Below, one piece after another: positions 35,597 through 42,754 of a stretch of DNA of 64,000 nucleotides. This DNA is from Thiohalophilus sp. (GTDB taxonomy: Bacteria; Pseudomonadota; Gammaproteobacteria; UBA6429; Thiohalophilaceae), in NCBI RefSeq assembly GCF_034521165.1, contig NZ_JAXHMV010000008.1, forward strand, positions 1 to 64,000, given 5' to 3'. The number at the start of each line of letters is the position of its first letter. The first letter of the stretch is position 1. The notes under the pieces are model-generated. The model saw only the letters and a program-made list of their open reading frames with translations. It was not told the DNA's origin and did not search any database. The position numbers were made by a program, and so were the translations under genes.

Positions 35597-37004
35597 AGCC
35601 GCCACCCGGGACCTGTCCCAGCCCGCCACGACCGCCGCGCCCTATATTCTGGTGGTGGATGACGAGCCGGACATTCGCCAGTTACTCCAGGAGATCCTCG
35701 AGGATGAAGGCTACGAGATCGCCGTGGCCGAAAACGGCGAAGCCGCCCGCCAGCAACATCGCCAGCGCAAACCGGATCTGATCCTGCTGGATATCTGGAT
35801 GCCGGATATCGACGGCATCAGCCTGCTCAAGGAATGGAAAGACGAGGAACAGGCCGGCGGGCCGGTGATCATGATGTCCGGCCATGGCACCGTGGAAACC
35901 GCCGTCGAAGCCACCCGCCTGGGGGCCTATGACTTCATCGAAAAGCCGATCTCCCTGGCCAAGCTGTTGCTGACCGTCGAACATGCGCTGGAAACCCAGA
36001 AGCTGCAACGCGAGAACCAGGGACTGCGCCGCCACAGCCTGCAGGTCAATGAACCCATCGGTAAAAGCGCAGTCATGCAGGGCCTGCGCGATCAGCTGCG
36101 GCGCATCGCCGAACATGACAGTGGCGTGTTGATGAGCGGCGAACCGGGTTGCGGGATCCACATTGCCGCCCGTTACCTGCACGACGCCAGCAGCCGCCGC
36201 GACGGCCCGTTTGTCGAGGTCAATGCCGCCAGTCTCGCCCCGGACAACGCCGCCCGCGAACTGTTCGGCGTCGAACAGGGCGGCAGCGTCCATTACGGCC
36301 TGCTCGAACAGGCCAACGGCGGCACGCTGTTGCTGTACGACATCGCCGAAATGGATCTGGCCACCCAGGCCCGGCTCTATTCCGCGCTGGATACCCACAG
36401 TTTTTATCGCACCGGCGGCAACCATCCGGTCGAACTGCGCGTACGCATCATTGCCGCCACCCATCAGGATCTGGAACAACGGGTGGCCGACGGCCGGTTT
36501 CGCAAGGATCTGTTTTATCTGCTGAATGTCGTCCCGGTGCGTATCCCCGCGCTGCGCGAACATCGCGAAGACGTACCCGATCTGCTCAACTTTTTCACCA
36601 ACCTGCTGGTGGATCAGGAGAAGCTGCCGTATCGCAAATTCACCCTGGCGGCCCAGAACCGGCTGCGCAACTATCACTGGCCGGGCAACCTGCGGGAGCT
36701 GACCAACCTGATCCAGCGGCTGTTGATCGTCGGCTCCGGCCACGAAATCGATGTGGACGAGGTCGATATCGCCCTGGGCGAGACCGGCCCGACGTTGCAC
36801 AAACGCGAGGTCGAGGTGAATTACGATCTGCCGCTGCGCGAGGCCCGTGAACAGTTCGAGCGCGACTATCTCGAGTATCAGCTGCGCAAGGCCCGGGGCA
36901 GTGTCGGCAAGGTTGCCCAGGCCGTCGGGCTGGAACGAACCCATCTGTATCGCAAGCTGCGCTCACTGGGCATCGATCCGAAAAATGTTCCCCAGGACGG
37001 GTAA
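35580..37004 (+). CDS. ntrX: NtrX-like regulator with degenerate AAA+ domain
   Basis: Response regulator of about 474 residues from the tandem ATG at 35580. The receiver is intact (YILVVDDEPDIR, LLDIWMPD with Asp 71, FIEKPIS). The central domain keeps the fold of a sigma-54 activator but not its working parts. Walker A reads GEPGCGIH at about 187-194 instead of GESGTGKE, the GAFTGA loop is replaced by GGSVHY near 234-239, and Walker B reads LLLYDIA instead of LFLDEIA. The Fis-type helix-turn-helix at the C-terminus (VGKVAQAVGLERTHLYRKL) is normal. It probably binds DNA under NtrY control without ATP-driven sigma-54 activation. Confidence 0.9.
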   Translation: MMPPPEAATRDLSQPATTAAPYILVVDDEPDIRQLLQEILEDEGYEIAVAENGEAARQQHRQRKPDLILLDIWMPDIDGISLLKEWKDEEQAGGPVIMMSGHGTVETAVEATRLGAYDFIEKPISLAKLLLTVEHALETQKLQRENQGLRRHSLQVNEPIGKSAVMQGLRDQLRRIAEHDSGVLMSGEPGCGIHIAARYLHDASSRRDGPFVEVNAASLAPDNAARELFGVEQGGSVHYGLLEQANGGTLLLYDIAEMDLATQARLYSALDTHSFYRTGGNHPVELRVRIIAATHQDLEQRVADGRFRKDLFYLLNVVPVRIPALREHREDVPDLLNFFTNLLVDQEKLPYRKFTLAAQNRLRNYHWPGNLRELTNLIQRLLIVGSGHEIDVDEVDIALGETGPTLHKREVEVNYDLPLREAREQFERDYLEYQLRKARGSVGKVAQAVGLERTHLYRKLRSLGIDPKNVPQDG

Positions 37005-37061
37005 ACGGTCATCAAACACTTTACAATTGCGTTCAAATAACAAGAACGACTCTGGACCTTT

Positions 37062-38435
37062 ATGAAGATCATCATTCTCGGCGCCGGTCAGGTCGGCAGT
37101 TCGCTGGCGGAGAATCTGGCCAGCGAGGCCAACGACATTACCCTGGTCGACCAGCGGGAAGAGGTGCTGCAGGGACTCCAGGATCGCCTCGATCTGCGCA
37201 CCGTCATCGGTCATGCCTCGCATCCCGAGGTTCTGCAGCGCGCGGGCGCCGACGACGCCGATATGCTGATCGCCGTGACCGACAGCGACGAGACCAACAT
37301 GGTCGCCTGCCAGGTGGCCTATACCATCTTCCATACCCCGACCAAGATTGCCCGTGTCCGGGCCCTGGAATACCTCAAGCACAATAACCTGTTCAGCCCG
37401 TCCGCCCTGCCCATCGATGTGTTGATCAGCCCCGAGCAGTTGATCACCAATTATGTGCAGAGCCTGATCAATCACCCCGGTGCCCTGCAGGTGCTCGATT
37501 TTGCCGACGGGCTGGTGCAGCTGGTCGGGGTGCGCGCCTATTACGGCGGTCCGCTGGTCGGGCATGAGCTGCGCACCCTGCGCCAGCACATGCCCGGTGT
37601 CGAGGCCCGGGTGGCGGCCATTTACCGGCGCGGCCGGCCGATTATTCCCGAAGGTCACACCGTGATCGAGGCCGATGATGAAGTCTTCTTCATCGCCGCC
37701 AGCAAGAACATTCGCACCGTGATGAGCGAACTGCGCCGCCTGGACAAACCCTACAAACGCATCATGATCGTCGGCGGCGGCAATATCGGCAAACGCGTCG
37801 CCCAGGCCCTGGAGCGCAAATACCAGGTCAAACTCATCGATCACAATCCGGAACGGACCCGGCAAATCTCCAACGAATTGAGCAAGACCATGGTGCTGTG
37901 CGGCGACGCGGCCGACGAGGAACTGTTGCTGGAAGAGAACATCGACAAGACCGACGTGTTCTGCGCGCTGACCAACGACGACGAAGCCAATATCCTCTCC
38001 TCCATGCTGGCCAAGCGCCTGGGGGCGCGCAAGGCGATCACCCTGATCAACCGCGCGGCCTATGTGGATCTGATCCAGAGCGGCGTGATCGACATCGCGC
38101 TCTCGCCCCAGCAATCCACCATCGGCAGCCTGCTCGCCCACGTGCGACGCGGCGATGTGGTCAAGGTCCACTCCCTGCGCCGCGGTGCGGCCGAAGCCAT
38201 CGAGGCGATCGCCCACGGCGATATCAATACCTCCAAGGTCGTCGGACGCAAGATCGAGGAACTCAAACTGCCGCCGGGCACCACCATCGGCGCCATCGTC
38301 CGCGACAAAGAGGTCATCATCGCCCATCACGACACCCTGATTGAACCCGACGACCACGTCATCCTGTTCCTGGTCGACAAGGCCCGCATCCCCGATGTCG
38401 AACGCCTGTTCCAGGTCAGCATCACGTTCATATAA
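37062..38435 (+). CDS. trkA: Trk potassium uptake regulatory subunit TrkA
   Basis: Cytoplasmic NAD-binding gating subunit of the Trk potassium uptake system. The 457-residue protein has two RCK units, each with a Rossmann nucleotide motif: IIILGAGQVGSSLAENLA at the N-terminus and IMIVGGGNIGKRVAQALE near residue 230, each followed by a C-terminal ligand domain. Length is standard. It follows ntrYX and precedes trkH with a repeat-bearing gap of 164 bases. Confidence 0.96.
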   Translation: MKIIILGAGQVGSSLAENLASEANDITLVDQREEVLQGLQDRLDLRTVIGHASHPEVLQRAGADDADMLIAVTDSDETNMVACQVAYTIFHTPTKIARVRALEYLKHNNLFSPSALPIDVLISPEQLITNYVQSLINHPGALQVLDFADGLVQLVGVRAYYGGPLVGHELRTLRQHMPGVEARVAAIYRRGRPIIPEGHTVIEADDEVFFIAASKNIRTVMSELRRLDKPYKRIMIVGGGNIGKRVAQALERKYQVKLIDHNPERTRQISNELSKTMVLCGDAADEELLLEENIDKTDVFCALTNDDEANILSSMLAKRLGARKAITLINRAAYVDLIQSGVIDIALSPQQSTIGSLLAHVRRGDVVKVHSLRRGAAEAIEAIAHGDINTSKVVGRKIEELKLPPGTTIGAIVRDKEVIIAHHDTLIEPDDHVILFLVDKARIPDVERLFQVSITFI

Positions 38436-38441
38436 AAACAA

Positions 38442-38590
38442 GGTACGAGTGACGAGGGACGAGGGACGAGGAAAATGAGTACATTCCATTCTTTCATTGC
38501 CGGAGCACGCTGTAACGCCGAGCGTAAGCAAGACAACAACGGAGGGCTCGTGAGCCTTTCTCAGCACTCAGAACTCAGCACTCAGCACTG
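38442..38590. repeat. Dispersed repeats between trkA and trkH
   Basis: At 38442-38471, seven bases after the trkA stop, is a GAGTGACGAGGGACGAGG copy of the same family that ends msrB and glmU. Further on, near 38560-38588, is a CAGCACTCAGAACTCAGCAC tract of short near-repeats. No gene is seen. Confidence 0.65.
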
Positions 38591-38599
38591 TTCCTGATC

Positions 38600-40054
38600 A
38601 TGCATTTGTTAGTTATCCAACGCATCCTGGGTATTTTGCTGATGGTCTTCAGCCTGGCCATGCTGCCACCGCTGTTCGTCTCCTTTCTCTATCTCAATAT
38701 TACTTTCGAAGCCTTTTTCTACAGTTTTGCCATTATCCTGATCAGCGGGATCGTTTTATGGCTGCCGGTCAAAAACCAGAAACAGGAACTGCGCGTGCGG
38801 GACGGGTTTCTGGTGGTGGCGCTGTTCTGGACCACATTGAGCCTGTTCGGGGCCATCCCGTTCATTCTCTCGCCGGATCCGTCCATCTCCATCACCGATG
38901 CGATTTTCGAGTCCTTCTCCGGTTTGACCACCACCGGCTCCACGGTCCTGACCGGGATCGATTACCTGCCCGAGTCCATCCGCTTCTATCGCCAGCAATT
39001 GCAGTGGCTGGGCGGCATGGGGATCATCGTGCTGGCCGTGGCCATCATGCCCATGCTCGGCATCGGGGGGATGCAGTTGTACCGCGCCGAAACGCCGGGG
39101 CCGGTCAAGGATACCAAGATCACCCCGCGCATTACCGAGACCGCCAAGGCCCTGTGGTATATCTATCTGAGTCTGACCGTGCTCTGCGCGCTGGGTTACT
39201 GGCTGGGCGGCATGAGTCTGTTCGATGCTATCGGGCACAGTTTCTCGACCGTCGCCATCGGCGGCTTTTCAACCCATGATGCCAGCATGGGCTATTACAT
39301 CGACAAGCCCATGGTCGAGGTGGTGGCGATCATTTTCATGTTCCTCTCCGGTATCAACTTCGCGCTGCACTTTACCGCCTGGCGCCATCGCTCACCGGTG
39401 TATTACCTGCTCGATTCCGAATTCCGCGCTTATGTGGTCATTCTTCTGCTGGTGGCGCTGATTACCGTCTTTTACCTGTATAACGAAAACGTCTTCCCCG
39501 GCTTCGATCGGGCTTTGCTGCACGGGGTCTTCCAGACGGTCTCGATCGGCACCACAAGCGGGTTTACCACGCACCAGTACCACCTGTGGCCCGGCTTTTT
39601 GCCGGTGCTGTTACTGTTTGTCAGTTTCGTCGGCGCCTGCGCCTGGTCCACCGGCGGTGGCATGAAGGTGATCCGGTTTTTGTTATTGATCAAACAGGGC
39701 ATGCGCGAGATCACCCGGATCATTCATCCCAACGCCGTGATTCCGATCAAACTCGGTGGCAAACCGGTCTCCCCGCGCATCATCGACGCGATCTGGGGCT
39801 TTTTCTCCGCCTATGTCGCGGTCTTTGCCATCATGCTGCTAATCCTGATGATGACCGGCCTGGATCAGGTCACCGCCTTCTCCGCCGTGGCCGCCACCAT
39901 CAATAACCTCGGCCCCGGTCTGGGCGAGGTCGGCGTCACCTATGCCTCGCTGACCAATACTGCCAAATGGATTCTCTGCTTTTCCATGCTGCTGGGGCGT
40001 CTGGAAATCTTCACCCTGCTTGTTCTACTCACTCCCGCCTTCTGGCGCCGCTAA
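38600..40054 (+). CDS. trkH: Trk potassium uptake channel TrkH
   Basis: Potassium-translocating membrane subunit of 484 residues, partner of TrkA. Four pore-loop filter segments are visible: SGLTTTGSTVL, AIGGFSTHD, GTTSGFTTH and INNLGPGLG, spread across about ten hydrophobic helices. Length is typical. The order ntrY-ntrX-trkA-trkH is common in gammaproteobacteria. Confidence 0.95.
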   Translation: MHLLVIQRILGILLMVFSLAMLPPLFVSFLYLNITFEAFFYSFAIILISGIVLWLPVKNQKQELRVRDGFLVVALFWTTLSLFGAIPFILSPDPSISITDAIFESFSGLTTTGSTVLTGIDYLPESIRFYRQQLQWLGGMGIIVLAVAIMPMLGIGGMQLYRAETPGPVKDTKITPRITETAKALWYIYLSLTVLCALGYWLGGMSLFDAIGHSFSTVAIGGFSTHDASMGYYIDKPMVEVVAIIFMFLSGINFALHFTAWRHRSPVYYLLDSEFRAYVVILLLVALITVFYLYNENVFPGFDRALLHGVFQTVSIGTTSGFTTHQYHLWPGFLPVLLLFVSFVGACAWSTGGGMKVIRFLLLIKQGMREITRIIHPNAVIPIKLGGKPVSPRIIDAIWGFFSAYVAVFAIMLLILMMTGLDQVTAFSAVAATINNLGPGLGEVGVTYASLTNTAKWILCFSMLLGRLEIFTLLVLLTPAFWRR

Positions 40055-40115
40055 ACCTCAATAACCCTGTATCCCGCGCGTTGTAATTTTCACGCCGGCT
40101 ACTTATGCTGATTGC

Positions 40116-40430
40116 ATGAACATGATCAACAACCTCGAAAAAATGCTCGCCGACGGGCAGGACAGTCTGCTGCTGCGCTTCGGCCTGGGACAGGCCTATT
40201 ACAAGGAAGGCCATTACGACAACGCCATCGCCCACCTGCAACGCGCCCTGCAATTCGACGGCGAATACTCCGCCGCCTGGAAACTGCTCGGCCAGGCCCA
40301 CGCTGACAGCGGCGATCGCGATCAGGCCATCGCCACCTATGAAAAAGGCATCGAAGTCGCGGAAAAGAAAGGCGATATGCAGGCTGCGAAGGAAATGCGG
40401 GTGTTTCTCAAGCGGTTGTTGAAAGAGTAG
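40116..40430 (+). CDS. Small TPR-repeat protein
   Basis: Cytoplasmic protein of 104 residues, almost wholly made of tetratricopeptide repeats: LRFGLGQAYYKEGHYDNAIA and AAWKLLGQAHADSGDRDQAI are successive units. Such small TPR proteins are protein-binding adaptors. The partner is not evident. It follows trkH by 61 bases on the same strand and marks the left border of an accessory region. Confidence 0.85.
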   Translation: MNMINNLEKMLADGQDSLLLRFGLGQAYYKEGHYDNAIAHLQRALQFDGEYSAAWKLLGQAHADSGDRDQAIATYEKGIEVAEKKGDMQAAKEMRVFLKRLLKE

Positions 40431-40584
40431 GCTGTAGAGTCTGTAAACGTAATATTTAAAAAAAGTCATCGCAATCTGGCAGCTTGCGGCCAGTAGCGGA
40501 CGCTCATGTTTTTACTCTGACCCCAAATATCCCTGCCATTGGCCACCTCCTTGTGGTTTGACTAACTATCGCAGGTTGATTGTC

Positions 40585-40896
40585 TCAGTAGTATATTAGC
40601 AAAATCTGTGCTCTGACCCCGGTTCCGCTGACCCCGGTTCCGTGTAGGGGTCGGAAGGTGGTCTTGCAGGCCCGGCAGGTGTACCGGCGGCGGACCACCC
40701 AGAGGGTGACCCGCTTGCCGTGGATGGGAAGATCACGATAGGGAACATCACGCTTGCCGAGCCGCACGAACTCACCCCGCACGCCGCACTCTTCGCAGGC
40801 TAATGGTGTAGGTGCCTCAAGCCGAAGATGTATGTCGTCATTCTGTTCCTCAGAACCCACTAACTGATACCCAGGGAGGTTTAAGGGATTAATCAT
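40585..40896 (-). pseudogene. Truncated ISL3-type transposase N-terminus
   Basis: The 103-codon frame matches only the zinc-finger N-terminus of an ISL3-family transposase: CEECGVRGEFVRLGKRD and RRRYTCRACKTTFRPL carry paired cysteines. The catalytic domain is missing, and the frame ends in low-information sequence that includes GACCCCGGTTCCG twice. It differs from the intact element at 2193-3601. It lies 12 bases after the metal-permease gene and suggests past insertion and deletion at this spot. Confidence 0.75.
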
Positions 40897-40908
40897 CTCC
40901 CGCCTCGG

Positions 40909-41940
40909 TCAGAAAAACAGATAGGTAGCGTAACCTGCAATCATTGCCATGGCAAAGATGACGGCTACAAACGCTACTAGAAGCTTTAGTGTGAACAAAG
41001 AGCGCAACAGAATGATCTCGGTCAGGCTGGCTCCGGCACTGCCGATGATCAAGGCCAGTACCGTCCCGGCACCCACGCCTTTAGCCATCAGAGCCGCTGC
41101 CAGCGGTATGACGGCTTCAGCGCGAATGTACAACGGCACACCAATGACGGCTGCGATCGGAATAGCGAACGGGTTGTCCGGACCAGCATACTGCTCCAAT
41201 AGACCAGTAGGCATGAAACCATAGATCACGCTGCCAATCGCAATACCGATAAGCAGGTAAGGCAGCACATCAACAAAGTCCGACCAGGCGTCCCGCCAAA
41301 CGCCACTGTACTTCCCTTTTTTCTTAACCGTGACAGAAGGTTGACTGTCACAGCATCCGCTGGACGTAAAATCTGTCTTCTCATCAGCGGCGCAAAAAGC
41401 CGTCTTCGGAATTGTATCGCAGCTGTTGGTTCCGCAACTCGATACGGTCGGTGTAGCACCGCATGGGTTTGCTGATGAACTACATCCACTGTGCTCTTGT
41501 GTTGCCATCCGACGCACATAACGCTCGAACCCAAGCGTGTGCAGTAACCAGCCGGCACCGAGTGAGACCACGAGAGCTGCGAGCACGTAGATAGCGGAGA
41601 GGGCCAAGCCAAAGGTGGCTATCAGTAGAACGACGATGATGGGATTCAGCAACGGAGAGGCGAAAAGAAATACCATCATCGGACCAAACCCAGCACGCGC
41701 ACGAATCAGGCCTTTCAGCATGGGAATGGTGGAGCAACTACAAAAAGGCGTGATTGCCCCCAGACCAGCGGCGAGAAAATAGCCCCTGCGCTGGTTGGAG
41801 CTCAGTAAAGCTTCCACTTTGGATGGCGGGATATGGCGTTGAAGAACCCCGACTAGCAGGCTGATACCAATGAATAAGACCGATAGCTCGACAGCGAGGA
41901 AGGCGAACATGCTTAGGGTATCTTGCAGTTGAGGCGACAT
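40909..41940 (-). CDS. Metal efflux permease, ArsP/DUF318 type, with Cys-rich loop
   Basis: Membrane permease of 343 residues with two bundles of about four helices. The first has the family motif TPFCSCSTIPMLKG and the second LYIRAEAVIPLAAALMAKG. Between them is a hydrophilic loop at about 150-205 with many cysteines (pairs such as SSCGTNSCD and SGCCDS), likely to bind soft metals. The family includes organoarsenical permeases and Cu/Zn exporters; the loop favours metal ions, and the substrate is inferred. It is divergent from an ArsR regulator with repeated operator-like sites between. Its base composition is less GC-rich than its neighbours. Confidence 0.85.
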   Translation of the reverse strand: MSPQLQDTLSMFAFLAVELSVLFIGISLLVGVLQRHIPPSKVEALLSSNQRRGYFLAAGLGAITPFCSCSTIPMLKGLIRARAGFGPMMVFLFASPLLNPIIVVLLIATFGLALSAIYVLAALVVSLGAGWLLHTLGFERYVRRMATQEHSGCSSSANPCGATPTVSSCGTNSCDTIPKTAFCAADEKTDFTSSGCCDSQPSVTVKKKGKYSGVWRDAWSDFVDVLPYLLIGIAIGSVIYGFMPTGLLEQYAGPDNPFAIPIAAVIGVPLYIRAEAVIPLAAALMAKGVGAGTVLALIIGSAGASLTEIILLRSLFTLKLLVAFVAVIFAMAMIAGYATYLFF

Positions 41941-41954
41941 TTTTACTCCTATAT

Positions 41955-42035
41955 TTCTAGATACATCGAATATAAGATAGGTTAATTGCGCTTCTCAGGT
42001 CTGTCAACTATGATTCTAGAAATATCGAATCTTAT
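41955..42035. promoter_or_regulatory. Two direct ArsR-type operator-like sites
   Basis: TTCTAGATACATCGAATATA at 41955-41974 and TTCTAGAAATATCGAATCTT at 42014-42033 are near-identical direct copies 59 bases apart. The TTCTAGA and ATCGAAT parts resemble operators of ArsR/SmtB repressors. They lie between the divergent permease and regulator genes, the second just before the ATG at 42046, so the regulator probably represses both genes until metal binds. Confidence 0.7.
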
Positions 42036-42045
42036 GAGGGGTGTT

Positions 42046-42360
42046 ATGAATCACGAAAAAGTTGCAGCCAGCTTAGCTGAGTTAGGGAATAGTCACCGAC
42101 TGTCTGTGTTCCGTTTTCTGGTCAAAGCTGGCCATAATGGGTCTTCGGTCGGGGATATCCAGAAGGGATTGGGTATTCCTGCTTCGACGCTATCGCATCA
42201 CCTTGCACGCATGGCTAAGGTTGGGCTAATCCGGCAGGAGAAACATAGCCGCACCATCGTCTGCATACCGGAGTATGAGCATCTAGAGAACCTGATTGGG
42301 TTCTTGCAAGAAGAATGTTGTGCAGGCGTCCAGATTGAGCATGATTCAGAACGGCTTTGA
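42046..42360 (+). CDS. ArsR-family metalloregulator
   Basis: Winged-helix repressor of 104 residues from the ATG at 42046, which has a GAGGGG ribosome-binding site; an upstream in-frame start at 41986 would run through the operator-like sequence. The DNA-binding part is SVGDIQKGLGIPASTLSHHL. The C-terminus has adjacent cysteines in EECCAGVQIEHD, plausible metal or arsenite ligands. It is divergent from the Cys-rich permease, which it most likely controls. Confidence 0.88.
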   Translation: MNHEKVAASLAELGNSHRLSVFRFLVKAGHNGSSVGDIQKGLGIPASTLSHHLARMAKVGLIRQEKHSRTIVCIPEYEHLENLIGFLQEECCAGVQIEHDSERL

Positions 42361-42659
42361 TGCTCGCTCTGCTCAAACTGCCATTCCTAGCTGGCATCGT
42401 CATTGAAAAGTTAGGCATAGAATGGAAACAGAAATCTGACAGAAAAGTCTTGAGAATATCAACCATATAATCCGTTGAGAAAGGTTTTCTCCTTTGGGTT
42501 TTTGGCGTTTTATCAACCGAAAATTCCGGATACCCAAAATTGCACAGAACCGGGCTCTTTGCAGAGCTCCTGGCTAATCTCGGTCTGACCAGCCTCTAAA
42601 CGGACCAAATAATTGCTTCTTCGGATAACTCATTTTTAATCAATTACTTAACCACACCC
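42361..42659. other. AT-rich non-coding spacer
   Basis: About 300 bases without a credible gene, clearly richer in A and T than surrounding core genes. A short inverted repeat AGAAAGGTTTTCTCCTTT lies near 42479-42496. It separates the ArsR gene from the Tn7-like end and is probably foreign DNA. Confidence 0.5.
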
Positions 42660-42730
42660 GCTGAGGTAAGAACTTTTTTATTCAGGTAAAGACTTTATTT
42701 TCCAGGTAAGAACATTTTTTTCCCCGGACA
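42660..42730 (-). mobile_element. Probable end of a Tn7-like transposon at attTn7
   Basis: Read away from glmS, the sequence starts TGTCCGGGGAAAAAAATG at 42730, leaving exactly 24 bases after the glmS stop codon. Tn7 is known to insert about 23-25 bases after that stop. Three direct repeats follow at exact 20-base spacing; on the plus strand they read AGGTAAGAAC (42664), AGGTAAAGAC (42684) and AGGTAAGAAC (42704), each followed by a T-rich run. TGT/ACA termini and closely packed repeats of about 20 bases, bound by TnsB, are hallmarks of Tn7-like right ends. No tns genes or matching left end were found, so this is probably a relic whose remaining cargo may be the permease and ArsR genes. Confidence 0.6.
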
Positions 42731-42754
42731 ATAACCTGGCCTGGAAACCTTGCC

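Noticed and set aside
36963..38567. 534-codon open frame opposite trkA
   Set aside because: Antisense shadow of trkA; composition is that of reverse-strand translation.
40061..40070. ATAAC followed closely by TGT after trkH, as a left end of the Tn7-like element
   Set aside because: Two extra bases separate them, no 20-bp repeats follow, and it would place the TPR gene inside the element; a 5-bp match is expected by chance.
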